NCBI GenBank assembly: GCA_030272155.1
Contig: CP126204.1
Span: 1,038,501-1,102,500, forward strand
DNA: 64,000 bases
Direction: 5' to 3'
Origin: Tetradesmus obliquus
Lineage: Eukaryota; Chlorophyta; Chlorophyceae; Sphaeropleales; Scenedesmaceae
The notes under the pieces were generated by a model that saw nothing but the letters and a program-made list of their open reading frames with translations, searched no databases and was not told the origin of the DNA. Position numbers and translations under genes: made by a program. Position 1 is the first letter of the stretch; each line of letters begins with the position of its first letter. Positions 43,901 to 55,322 of this stretch are shown piece after piece.

Positions 43901-45284
43901 GCATATATGCCGAGCATCCTCTTTGAGAGCAAGCCCCGTCAGAAAAGCCACAAGGCCAGCCACTGCAGGAGGGAGCCAAGCACACATAATGCCGTCTAGA
44001 AATGCGATTCAGAGCAGAACCAGCACACATGCGGCAGAACCAGATCCTAATTTGAATCCTCCAAGTTCACAAATTACTCCGAAGCATGTTGAGAATTGGC
44101 TGCAGGAGGCACGCCGCTGCTGCCTGCCGATCAGTCATGTGGACGCCAGCAGCAGCTGTGAGCATACATGCATGGATGCCTTCTTCCCACGGACCAGCAG
44201 CGGCCGGTGCCGCCGCACACATGTGCATGCAATGCAACCAATGATCCAACCAGCTGCAAAAAGCACACCTTGGTATCTGTGAAAAAATGCAATCTGCCAG
44301 CTGTTTGTAAGCTCGCACAGCAGGCCTGGCTTCTCCTCTCCTCGCATGCGCGTGCACGCACATGTGCTGCTCTGCTTTCTCATGCAGGCACATGCGCATG
44401 CAGGCACATATGCTGCTTTGCCCGCACTGTGCTTCTCATGGCGTGGCGCCCTTCGGACCTCTGGACTCAACACCAACGGACAGAGGGCAGCGCCATACAC
44501 AACGTTGACGCGCATTCAGCCATACGCCGGCTACATGGCGAACAGACGCAACACCAACACGCGCCAACAGATGGATGAACACAACATGTGACCTGTTGCG
44601 GCTGTGATGTCAAGCACACTGCACACATTATAGTCCTCGCCCACAATCAGTGCCTGCTTGTGACTGCCTCTTCCCCCTCAACATAAGGGATTACAAAAGT
44701 ACCCGGTAGTGAAACAGCACTCCAGTTGCTGCGCACTGACATCAAAAGCATGTAATTGCAACCGCAACATGTCAGGCCTGCAACTGCAGTTGACGTCACA
44801 GGCTCCACCCACACACAGTGCTGCATCTGGCACAACTCACAACAGAGTGCAGCCATCCAGCAAGCATAAACTCGACCCACCTGGCAGCACTCAATCAACC
44901 CAAACACAGCATCTTAAGGCAGTTCTGCAGCCACAAGCGTAAGGAAAAAATTGCCAGGCTTAGTTTCCCAGCTGATGTTTCAAACTCGTCAACCACCCTG
45001 AGCACCGCCAGGCAACCTGCTGAGGCGCGAAACCAGTTGCAGTCTGCCCATCAGCGCACAGCCACTGCACGCCACCCGACACAGGCACCAACGCTGCCAG
45101 CGCTGCAACGGCATGTCGTGCCATTGCCGTTCTCCTCCTCCGCACACAATATAACTGATTGTCGACCTTTTCATTGCTGTTTCCGACCCTGCCCTTGCTC
45201 TCTTGCTGCTGCTGCACCTGCTACTACAGCAGCAGCTGCGGCTGCTGCTCCGGCTCCTGAGCTTGCAGCTGCTGCCATCGGCGC

Positions 45285-45321
<37 letters not shown>

Positions 45322-45431
45322 GCTTCTGCTTGTGCTGCGCTGCTAAGTCAGCTGTGGTACACAGGCTGCATTCTCTGCAGCCCGAGAGCCAGCACACGTC
45401 ACGTGAAACAGGCAACAACAACGCCAGAACC

Positions 45432-46173
45432 TCAGCTGTCTGCAGTGTCTTTGTCTTCCACATCATCAGCATCCTCCTCATCACTGCTGGCATCCTGCAG
45501 CTGCTGCTGCTGCTGCTGCTGCTGCGGCGGCGGCGGCGGCGGCGACGGCTGCGGCTGTTCAAGATGCGGCTGCCGCCGCCGCCCCTGCTGCTGCTGCCGC
45601 CTCCGCTCCTCAGCTGCTTCTGCTTCCTTTTCCTGCTGCTGCTGCGCTGCCACTCGCTTCTTCACCACTGTTTCAATGATCGGCGGTGGCTGCCCAATGT
45701 ATGGATACGAGTGCAGGATGGACATGCTGAGCTGGTACGGATCTAACACGTTACAATAACGGTAGATCAGGCAGCGCGACGTCTCGCGCAGCCGCCACAC
45801 AAGCCTGCCTAGATCTTGCAGGATATTATCCGCATCCTCCAGCATATCCAAGTTGAGGCCGGCGCCGCTGCTGCTGCCGCCACCGTTGCTGCTGCTGCTG
45901 CCGCTGCTGCTGCTGCTGCCGCCGCCGGCACCGCACTTGATGGGCGATGCTGCGCCTGACATTAAAGGCGCCTGCTGCAGCTGCTGTGGCAGGGGAAGGG
46001 TGTCCTGCTGCTGCTGCTGCTGCACCGGGCCCAGCAGCTGCTGCAGCTGCTGCATGGTCTGCTGCATCTGTTCAATGAGGGTGCTGCGCTTGAGGCTATA
46101 CCAGAGGAAGGCCATGTGCAGCTGGTTGGCCTCAGGCTCCCGCAGCTGCAGCGTTTCCCCCACGTTCTGTGTA

Positions 46174-46220
<47 letters not shown>

Positions 46221-46222
46221 CA

Positions 46223-46272
<50 letters not shown>

Positions 46273-49202
46273 GGGCACCAAGCAACAGTAAGGCGGAAGG
46301 AAGGCCATGTGCAGCTGGTTGGCCTGAGGCGCCGGCAGCTGCAGCGTCTCCGCCGCATTCTGTAGTACAAAAGGCAGCGGCACAGTTTGCAGAGCAGCAA
46401 CAGTCAGCTTGAAGCAACAAGCACCAGAAAGGCAGCTGGTTGGCCTGAGGCTCCCGCAGCTGCAGCGCCTCGGCCACGTTCTGTGTAGGCGGCGGCAGCA
46501 CACAATGCAGAGCAGCAGCAGCAACAGCAGGCAGCAGGCAGCAGCAGCAGCAGCAGCAGCAGTTAGCTCCAAGCAACAAGCAGCAAGCAACAGCAGGGCA
46601 GCTGGCTGGCAAGCAGTATCCGGCGTCTCAGGCTGCATCGTCTCGGTATTCAGCAAGCTCAGGTCCAGCACCTTATCACCAGTCGTGTGCAGCAGGTTGA
46701 CCAGGTTCATGTATGCATCCAGTGCTGCTTGCAGCTTTGCATTTGCGGCGTGCTGCGCCGCCCAGCACCAAACCCCATTGAAACTCTGCCCAATTCGAAC
46801 CCTGCCTACCAAAAACAGCCCTTCTGCTGAAACACAGCAGCACCCTCACCTCCCAAAAAGCAGTATCCGGCGTCTCAGGCTGCATCGTCTCGGTATTCAG
46901 CAAGCTCAGGTCCAGCACCTTATCACCAGTCGTGTGCAGCAGGTTCACCAGGTTCATGTATGCATCCAGTGCTGCTTGCAGCTTTGCATTTGCGGCGTGC
47001 TGCGCCGCCCAGCACCAAACCCCATTGAAACTCTGCCCAATTCGAACCCTGCCTACCAAAAACAGCCCTTCTGCTGAAACACAGCAGCACCCTCACCTCC
47101 CAAAAAGCAGTATCCGGCGTCTCAGGCTGCATCGTCTCGGTATTCAGCAAGCTCAGGTCCAGCACCTTATCACCAGTCGTGTGCAGCAGGTTCACCAGGT
47201 TCATGTATGCATCCAGTGCCGCCTGCAGCTCTGTATTAGCTGCCTGCTGCGCCGCCCAACATCAGCCACATTGAAACCCTGCCGAATTCGAACCCCGCCC
47301 ACACAAAACAGCCCTGCTGACAACCCAACACAAAGCACACCCCCCTCACCTCCCAGAACGCAGTGTCTGGCGTCTCAGGCTGCATCGTCTCAGTATTCAG
47401 CAAGCTCAGGTCCAGCACTTCATCCCCAGTCGTGTGCAGCAGGTTCACCAGGTTCATGTACGCATCCAGCGCCGCCTGCAGCTTGGCATTTGCGGCGTGC
47501 TGTGCCACCTAGCACCAACCCCCATTGAAACCCTGCCCATTTTGAATCCTGCCCACACAAAGCAACCCGATCTGAACCCTGCTACTGATGCAAAGCACAC
47601 CACTCTCACCTCCCAGAAAGCAGTATCCGGCGTCTCAGGCTGCATCGTCTCAGTATTCAGCAAGCTCAGGTCCAGCACCTTATCCCCAATCGTGTGCAGC
47701 AGGTTGACCAGGTTCATGTACGCATCCAGTGCCGCCTGCAGCTTTGCATTTGCGGCGTGCTGCCGGCTGCGCTGCGAGGCGTCCGGCAGGGCGTCTGCTG
47801 CTTCTTGGGTGATGTAGTGCTTGGCCGGGTATTTTACAACTGCAAGGCTGAGCTTCATGATGAGGTCGTTGTTGAGCGCTGTGGGTGTGTGTAAATGTTC
47901 AAGGGCAGGGAGGCGCAGGTTAGATTGAGTTTGTTATTGGCGGCTTTGGGTGGCGATAGGGTGAGGTGTTAGGGCAGGGCAGGCAGCGGTGGCAATGGAG
48001 TGAGTGCTGATGTAGTGTTTGGTCGCGCTGCTGGGCATCTGGCAGGGCGTCTGCTGCCTCTCGGCTTATGTAGTGCTTGGCCGGGTATTTGGCAACTGCC
48101 ATGCTCAGATTCATGGTGAGGTCATTGTTGAGCGCTGCAGGGAATGGAGATGATCGAGGGCAGGGAAGCGCAGGTCAGATTGGGTTTGTTGTTGAGGGCA
48201 GTGCGTTGGAAGGGGTGGGAATGGATGGAGTAGGGCAGGCAGCGGTGGTGGAAGGTTGAGCGGTGAAGTAGTGCTTGGCTGGGTGCTTGGCGACGGCGAG
48301 GCTTCATCAGATGATGATGAGGTCGTTGTTGAGCGCTGTGGGTTGCCGCATGTGAGGAGATGTTTTGGCAGGGCAGTGTAGGTCAGCGCAAGTCAAAACG
48401 AGCTTGTTGTTGACGGCTGTGGGTGGTGGAGGGCAGGCAGCTGTGGTGAAGGGGTGAGTGCTGATGTGGTGCTTGGCTGGCTACTTCACGACGGCGACCT
48501 GACACCTGCTGAACCTGCAGAATGTCCTTTGCAACAAGGCGATGCCCAGTGCTACACTCTTGAAAATATGTGGGCCTGGGCCCTTCCCCACCTGCCAGCT
48601 CCTCCAGTGACGCGTTGTGCACGCGTTGCAATGTGAAGGCTACTGTTGATTTTTGCAGTTCTCAGTTAGCCACTCTTTGCAACTGCTGCTGCCCCCACCT
48701 GCCAGCTCCTCCAGTGACGCGTTGTGCACGCGCTGTATGGTGGCCACTCTTCACTGCTGCAACTCAAAGCTGGCAACCTACGGTTTGATATCTTGACCTT
48801 GAAATCACTGCTACATTTCAAATCATTGTTGTAATCTTGAAAGCCTGTCCCACCTGCCAGCTCCTCCAGTGACGCGTTGTGCACGCGCTGCAATGTGAGG
48901 GCTACTTCTGATCTTTGCAGTTCTAAGCTAGCCACTCTTTGCAAGTGCTGCTGCCCCCACCTGCCAGCTCCTCCAGTGACGCGTTGTGCACGCGCTGAAT
49001 GGTGGCCATTCATCCCATCCAATAACCCAGCAGCAGACCACACCATGTGCAGCTGATGCAGCAAAGTAAAGGCATTGAAACTGTTGCTGCCCTCACCTGC
49101 CAGCTCCTCCAGTGACGCGTTGTGCACGCGTTGAATGGTGGCCACACACTCGGGGCTGCTCAGGAAGGAGTGCAGCAGCCGGTTGGTGTAGTGCTCGCAC
49201 GG

Positions 49203-49234
<32 letters not shown>

Positions 49235-51257
49235 TCTGCGGCAGCTGCATTGAAGGCAGCAGATCAACGGCGCAACGCAGGCAGGATAGAAACGTGTAAG
49301 CGGAGCTGAAAACATCTTGGTGCCTGAAAAGTTGTGTCAAGCATGCAACGGGAATTGTCAACCAGGCTCATTGTTGTGACCAGCAGCAGTAGGCATTTGG
49401 CCTTTATAAGCTTTTTATCTATTGGATGCTGATTGCTGGTGCCTGATCTTGCGCTGCTGTGACTGTTGCTGCAGCCTGCCAGCCACCAACCATGGCGGCG
49501 CGTGGTGTGTGGCATACCTAAATCATGTTATGTACACCTCACGCGCCAACACTGCTTCATGCTGCCTGCCTGCGCTCCCGCTAGCTCCCAGTGCTTCCTC
49601 TTCCCCTGTCGCTGCCAAACACCAGCAATGGAAGAAACCTGCTGACTCACCGGAGAGAGGCCGCTGTGGCTGCTGCACGCTGCAGGGCTCATGGAAAGCC
49701 TTGCAGCATCCGCCTGCTGCAGCAGCTGGGCAGCCTCCATGTCTTTCAGCAGTGCTTCTACTGCTGCCTTGGCCTTGCGCTCATACTTAAAACTCATACT
49801 TTATGCTTTGCCCTGCGCCCTCTAACTGCCAGTGCTTCTGTTTCCCTCTACTCCAACATATTTCCCCTATGTTTTTAACCAACCAAGCTTCTTCTCCCCC
49901 TGTTGCTGCCAGCCTGTCAGTACACTGTACAAACTCACCGGGGAGAGGCCGCTGTGGCTGCTGCACGCAGCAGGGCTCATTGCGAGCCTCGCAGCATCTG
50001 CCTGCTGCAGCAGCTGCGCAGCCTCCATGTCTTTCAGCAGCGCTTCTACTGCTGCCTTGGCCTTGCGCTCACACTAACGCTTTGCCCAGCGCCCCCTCAC
50101 TGCCAGTGCTCCTGTTTCCTTCTACTCTAACATGTTTCTCTATGTCTGCAACCACCCCAGCTGATTCTTCCCTGTTGCTGCCAGCCTGTCAGTACATGTT
50201 AAAAAACTCACCGCAGACAGGCCGCTGTGGCTGCTGCATGCAGCAGGGCTCATGGCGAGCCTCGCTGCATCCGCCTGCTGCAGCAGCTGCGCAGCCTCCA
50301 TGTCTTTAGCAGCGCCTCAACAGCCGCCTTGGCCTTGCGCTCACACCTACGCTTTGCCCTGCGTCCCCTCACTGCCACTGCTCCTGTTTCCTTTTACTCT
50401 CACATGTTTCTCTATGTTCATAACCAACCAAGCTTCTTCTTTCCCTGTTGCTACCAGCCTGTCAGTACATAATAAAAGCTCACCGGAGAGAGGCCGCTGT
50501 GGCTGCTGCACGCAGCGGGGCTCATGGCGAGCCTCGCAGCATCTGCCTGCTGCAGCAGCTGAGCAGCCTCCATGCCTTTCAGCAGCGCTTCTACTGCTGC
50601 CTTGGCCTTGCGCTCACACCTACGCTTTGCCCTGCGTCCCCTCACTGCCAGTGCTTCTGTTTCCTTTTACTCTCACATGTTTCTCTATGTCTAAAACCAT
50701 CCTAGCCTCTTCTTCCTCTGTTGCTGCCGGCCTGTCAGTATTTCGTACAAACTCACCGAAGAGAGGCCGCTGTGGCTGCTGCACGCTGCAGGGCTCATGG
50801 AAAGCCTTGCAGCATCCGCCTGCTGCAGCAGCTGGGCAGCCTCCATGTCTTTCAGCAGTGCTTCTACTGCTGCGTTGGCCTTGCGCTCATACTTACGCTT
50901 TGCCCTGCGTCCCACTCACTACCAGTGCTTCTGTTTCCTTCTACTCAAACATGTTTCTCTATGTCTGCAACCACCCCAGCTTAATCTTCCCCTGTTGCTA
51001 CCAGCCTGTCAGTACATTGTAAAAACTCACCGAAGAGAGGCTGCTGTGGCTGCTGCACGCAGCAGGACTCATGGAAATACTTGCTGCATCTGCCTGCTGC
51101 AGCAGCTGCGCAGCCTCCATGTCTTTCAGCAGGGCTTCTACTGCCGCCTTGGCCTTGCGCTCGTACTCTGCATCGTCTTTGTCGGGCAGGGAGAAGCACA
51201 TGCGCCCCAGGTGGTGCAGCATGTCGCCCTGCTGTGCAATGCACTGCGATACCACCT

Positions 51258-51314
<57 letters not shown>

Positions 51315-52389
51315 CCAACTTCATCAAGGTGCGGGTCGGGCTGTGAGCATGTTGCCTTGCAGCGTGATGCTCTGCAAGACCACCTGCGGGACAGCAGCAG
51401 CAGCAGCACGATGTGCGGCTCAGCACTCGTACTCTGCATCGTCTTTGTCAGGCAGGGAGAAGCACATGCGCCCCAGGTGGTGCAGCATGTCGCCCTGCTG
51501 TGCAATAATACACTGCGAGACCACCTGCAGCAGCAGCAGCAGCATAGCGCGGTTCAGGCTGTGAGCAGTGTCGCCCTGCTGTGCGGTGCTTTGGGCGGCC
51601 CTCTGCAGCAGCAACCAGCAGTAGCAGCAGCAGCAGCAGCAGCATGATTTGGATGCTTGCGCTCATGCTCTGCATCGTCTTTGTCAGGCAGGGAGAAGCA
51701 CATGCGCCCCAGGTGGTGCAGCATGTCGCCCTGCTGTGCAATGCACTGCGAGACCACCTGCAGCAGCAGCAGCAGCATAGCGCGGTTCAGGCTGTGAGCA
51801 GTGTCGCCCTGCTGTGCGGTGCTTTGGGCGGCCCTCTGCAGCAGCAACCAGCAGTAGCAGCAGCAGCAGCAGCAGCAGCATGATTTGGATGCTTGCGCTC
51901 ATGCTCTGCATCGTCTTTGTCAGTGCTTTGCCCTTTTGGTCTTTAGACGCTTTTGTTCTATCGAACAAAAGGTTCTTTGAACAAAAGTGCTTTGCCCTAA
52001 AAACAAGAGTTCCCTGCAGATTTTCTATTGGTTTAAAAAACACATCTTTATTAATTTCAATTTATAATTAAAAATAAATAAATAAATAAAGCTTTAAGAG
52101 GTCCCTGCATATTGTGACATCATGTTACCGAGCAAAAAGGTGCTTTGGAATGGAGTTCATTTGTGTGGAACTTCCTTTTTGGGCAACGCGCTTTTGGTCT
52201 TTAGACGCTTTTGTTCGATAGAACAAAAGGTTCGTTAGAACAAAAGGGGTTTTTTGCCTTCTGGACGTAGCACTTTGGTTCTATAGAACCAAAGCGCTGC
52301 CCAGCAGAGCTGGGCAGGCAGGGAAAAGCACATGCGCCCCAGGTGGTGCAGCATGTCGCCCTGCTGCGCAATGCACTGCGAGACCACCT

Positions 52390-52461
<72 letters not shown>

Positions 52462-52940
52462 CCAAGTTCATCAAGGTGCGGGTCGGGCTGTGAGCATGTT
52501 GCCCTGCTGCGCAATGCACTGTGAGACCACCTGCGGGACAGCAGCAACAGCAGAGTGCGGGTCAGGCTGTGAGCACGTCGCCCTGCTGCGCGATGCTTGG
52601 GAGGACACCTGCAGCAGCAACCAGCAGCGGCAGCAGCAGCAGCAGCAGTACGCTATTTACGGTTGCGCTTATTCTCAGCACCACTTTGTTCAGGCAGGCT
52701 GAAGCACATACGCCCCAGGTGGTGCAGCATGTCGCCCTGCTGCGCGATACACTGCGAGACCACCTCAGCAGCAGCAGCGTAGCACGATTCAGGCTGAAAG
52801 CATTTCCCCCTGCTGCGCAATGCACTGCGACACAGCCTGCGGGACAGCAGCAGCAGCAGCAGCAGCAGCAAGTTCATCAAAGTGCGGGTCAGGCTGTGAG
52901 CATGTCGCCCTGCTCCACGATGTACTAGGACACCACCATT

Positions 52941-53011
<71 letters not shown>

Positions 53012-53920
53012 CAGCGGCAGAAGCAGAAGCAGCAGCAGCAGCAGCAGCAGCGCGGCAGCCTGTGAGCATGTAAACCTGCTGCACGATGGAAAAGCACCTG
53101 CGGCAGCATGTGAGACTGCAGTTACAGCAGCAGCAGTAATGGCCACAGCATGACCTGCAGTTGAGGATGCTGGGGCTATGGAAGAGAGGCTTGATATATT
53201 ATTATTATTATTATATAACATACTATTGATTTTTTTATAAAATGCACTGCAGGGCTGTAGTAGAGTTTGGACCGCTGCTGGCTGCTTCGCAACTGCTGCA
53301 GCCACAGCGACTGCTAGCAGTTGCTGAGCGCTCAGCAGCGCTCCAGGCTGGTGACGCTGCAGGTGCTGTTGCTCAGCTACCAGTTTTGGCTTGAAAGTGA
53401 GCTGGATCGTTAGTAACTTGCGAGGGAGCTGTGTGCTTGTCAGCAACAGCAGGAATCAAAGTTTCTACACAATTGCCAGCTGCTGCGATTATGGAGCAGT
53501 GTGCTCCAGCAGCACAGCTGGTTCGAATGCAGCCCATGTGTTGCAGTGAGTTCAAACCGTGGCAGCTCTCCTCTAAGTAATTATAAGCGTTGCAGCATGG
53601 CAGTTATGCTAAGCCAAGTGTGCTGCTGCAGTGGCAGTGCTCAGCTGGCTGGCAGTAATTGGACCAGCAGCAGCATGGGCTGGAGCCAGCCTGGTTTGCG
53701 CTATGCAACGAGCCGCGCATGTACGCAGGGGGTCCAACCGATAACAATCAACTTTATCTATAATTTGCTCGGCTCGTACCTGTTCCCTTTCCAGCAGCAC
53801 TCGCTGCACTCTTTGGAGCTTCGCCAGCTGAGCCTCCTTCTGCTGCAGGACAGCTTGAAGCTGCTCCACTTTATTCGTGCGTCTCTGACGCGTTACTTTG
53901 ACTTTTATCATGGCGAATCG
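45432..53920 (-). CDS. bZIP-like transcription regulator with algal C-terminal domain (5' incomplete)
   Basis: Probable nuclear regulator. Exons recognised, 5' to 3': 53920-53780, 51255-51031, 49323-49097, 47878-47610, 46166-45432 (stop). The first two join in phase, as do the last three; the junction into 49323 is unresolved and the start exon was not found. Seen: VKVTRQRRTNKVEQLQAVLQ with a heptad pattern V-L-L-K-L-L-Q-L, that is a basic stretch leading into a coiled coil; the key Arg is 10 residues before the first zipper Leu, but the usual Asn position is Ala. Downstream are YERKAKAAVEALLKDMEAAQ, RLLHSFLSSPECVATIQRVH, LDLSLLNTETMQPETPDTAF and NQLHMAFLWYSLKRSTLIEQ, resembling the long C-terminal domain of chlorophyte bZIP proteins as I remember them. 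The tail has poly-Gln, poly-Pro and an acidic end (DEEDADDVEDKDTADS). It may instead be another coiled-coil protein. Confidence 0.5.
46178..46270 (-). repeat. (CTG)n (sense) before last exon of bZIP-like gene
   Basis: On the plus strand this is a CAG run of about 30 units with two interruptions (CAGGAGCAGGAG). In the minus-strand gene it is (CTG)n leading to the CTACACAG acceptor at 46166. Confidence 0.9.
46330..46490 (-). repeat. Two acceptor-side echoes of the bZIP-like last exon
   Basis: Copies encoding N(A/V)AE(T/A)LQLR-PQANQL with an acceptor-like AG (TACAG, ACACAG) start at about 46361 and 46482. The true exon starts at 46166. Confidence 0.88.
46623..47510 (-). repeat. Four donor-side echoes of bZIP-like exon 47878-47610
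   Basis: Units of about 240-250 bp (true exon end at 47610) recur with ends at about 47351, 47100, 46860 and 46620. Each encodes LQAALDAYMNLVNLLHTTGD through LLNTETMQPETPDTAFW. The units around 46860 and 47100 are almost identical over their whole length, including the intronic parts. Donors are GTGAGG in the later copies. Confidence 0.92.
48030..48480 (-). repeat. Acceptor-side echoes of bZIP-like exon 47878-47610
   Basis: Copies of the exon start (NDLTMNLSMAVAKYPAKHYI) lie at about 48135-48030. Shorter ones lie at about 48335-48260, and a remnant at about 48490. Each shows AGCGCTCAACAA-GACCTC after an acceptor-like CAG or CTGCAG. Confidence 0.8.
48590..49000 (-). repeat. Four donor-side echoes of bZIP-like exon 49323-49097
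   Basis: Copies of the exon end encoding QRVHNASLEELAG with GTGGGG-type donors end at about 48957, 48855, 48695 and 48588, downstream (in gene order) of the complete exon. Confidence 0.9.
49648..50895 (-). repeat. Five donor-side echoes of bZIP-like exon 51255-51031
   Basis: Units of about 270-280 bp, each encoding AKAAVEALLKDMEAAQLLQQ and SPAACSSHSGLS with donor GTGAG, end at about 50757, 50484, 50212, 49939 and 49650. The spacers are themselves alike (TGTCAGTA..., CTGTTGCTGCCAGCCTGT), so whole exon-intron units were copied. Confidence 0.92.
51410..52775 (-). repeat. Acceptor-side echoes of bZIP-like exon 51255-51031
   Basis: Copies encoding VSQCIAQQGDMLHHLGRMCF and SLPDKDDAE begin at about 51520, 51764, 52390 and 52765, with (CTG)n (sense) runs before several of them. 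The units ending near 51430-51660 and 51660-51900 are almost identical over 240 bp. Island 2 interrupts one copy within its DKDDAE segment. Confidence 0.9.
51923..52316. other. AT-rich organelle-like island 2 with palindromes
   Basis: About 390 bp inserted in an exon echo: the host reads GTCTTTGTCAG on the left and resumes CAGGCAGGGAAAAGCAC on the right. It carries palindromes at 51950-51971 (CTTTTGTTC...GAACAAAAG), 52208-52229 (same arms) and 52273-52294 (perfect, CTTTGGTTC...GAACCAAAG). TAAATAAATAAATAAA lies near 52075. Its segment 52180-52290 matches island 1. The palindromes resemble the short dispersed repeats of chlorophyte organelle genomes. Confidence 0.7.
52930..53060 (-). repeat. 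Long CAG (plus) / CTG (sense) tract
   Basis: About 25 CAG units followed by interrupted CAG/AGCAGAAGC repeats in the intron of the bZIP-like gene. Confidence 0.9.
53195..53220. repeat. ATT microsatellite
   Basis: A run of (ATT)n, about six units, followed by TATATAACATAC, in a bZIP-like gene intron. Confidence 0.8.
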
Positions 53921-55322
53921 CTGCAGCAGGCCGGCACGTGGGCTCCCTTTGGAGCTCTGTATCGAAAGCACGCAATGCTCGCAGCTTTTCTGCGTCGCAG
54001 ATGTGTATAATTAGGAGTTAGACGTTTGAGTTTTCTGTTTTCCTGATGAAACACCTGCTCAGTGACGGGCCGCTGTAATCAGCACCCGTGATCAACCACA
54101 TGACTGGCGGAGTGCTAGTAGGTTTGCCCAAGTACGCTGTTATCCTTTCAAAGCTGTGCAAATGGAGTTGTAACTGCTTTGAAATTTTCCTGATATGGGT
54201 AACAAAGGCTACACCACCGTCGTAATTGGCACCCCGACTTGTAGTGGCAGCATGCTGCAGCAATATGTTCTGCAGGAACTTCGAGCCGGAAGTGTGCATC
54301 AACCCGTAGAAGTTCTGATCCAGCATTCAACAAATCGACCTCGATTTGTAGCAAATCAGTGACAGTGTGCCACAGTGTGCCATGCAGTCCTGTTCACACG
54401 CAAAGTCGGTTTCTGCATCTCTGCATGCTACCTTGCATTTGCTGCATGGCCGCTGCTGCCAACGCTACAAACAGCAATGACGTTACAAGCCCAACAACCA
54501 AAACAGTGCCCAAATGGTTTTGCAGCTTACCTGGGGCAGGCAGTGCAGTTCAACTGCTGCTGAGCAGCAGGGGCGTGCACAAGTACTACTGCATCTCACA
54601 ACTGCTCAGGCGGTCTGTACAACTGGACTTGAAGTCACACACAGCCCGCAGCACGCAACAACACGCATGCTGCCTGCAGCCGCGTCTACTGCGCAGCAAA
54701 ATGGCAGCAGAGCCCACACCCGCAACGTTGCTGCGTGAGCAGCATGCCATAACGCAACATGCCCAGACTGTGATGCGTCATGTTGACAGAGGGGTTGCAT
54801 GTGAGTGCATGCAAGCAGGGTAGCGGCACATGCTACATGTGGTAGCCAAGACCAGCAATGCGCTAACAGCTCTGCAGGCTGCAACCACATGCCGCATGCT
54901 GGCCGCTGCATGTGAAGCTGCACCACTGGCCCGCTAACATCGCCAGCTTGCATTCCCAACCATGACCGGGCCTTACGCAACAGGTGCCCTCTAGGCGGCA
55001 ACAGTACAGTGCATCAGCAGCCTGCACATGCCCTGTGATGTAACCACCTGCCGCCTGTGCAGCAGCACAGTACAGTGCACGCAGCCTCAGGTGTGTCAGG
55101 TGTGTCCTGCCTGTGCTATGGAGCTGGCAACGACTGCGCAACTATCGACGTACTGCCATTGACACCTTGACTAGCAACGGAAGGCAGCGCTTCACCTCAG
55201 CTGCTGCCCTGCGCTGTGGTGTAACCACCTGCCCCTGTGCAGCAGCATCCCAGCTGTGGCTGTGGCTGAAGAAACCCACAAACAGCTGAAGTCACACCTT
55301 TTTTTGGCCTGATACCTAACAA
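53921..55322. other. Upstream of bZIP-like exon / FolD 3' side
   Basis: Should contain the missing 5' exon(s) and promoter of the bZIP-like gene and the FolD 3' UTR. Minus frames at 54326-54018 are repeat-free but unrecognised. An imperfect duplication of CCTGCACATGCCCTGTGATG and TAACCACCTGCC lies at about 55021-55052 and 55205-55240. Confidence 0.4.

Larger units (their letters stand above)
41962..45431. other. 3.4-kb gap between MCTS1 and bZIP-like gene
   Basis: No gene I can support. Present are a lone exon-like minus frame at 42534-42361, an imperfect tandem duplication around 43590-43900, and CA/GCA-rich sequence. The right end should contain the 3' UTR of the bZIP-like gene. Confidence 0.5.

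Noticed and set aside
45853..46365. Plus-strand frame with long Ser run
   Set aside because: It is antisense to the bZIP-like terminal exon and its CTG tract; only triplet translation products.
54018..54354. Repeat-free minus frames that could be the first bZIP exon
   Set aside because: No basic-region or transactivation motif and no in-phase donor toward 53920 that I could defend.
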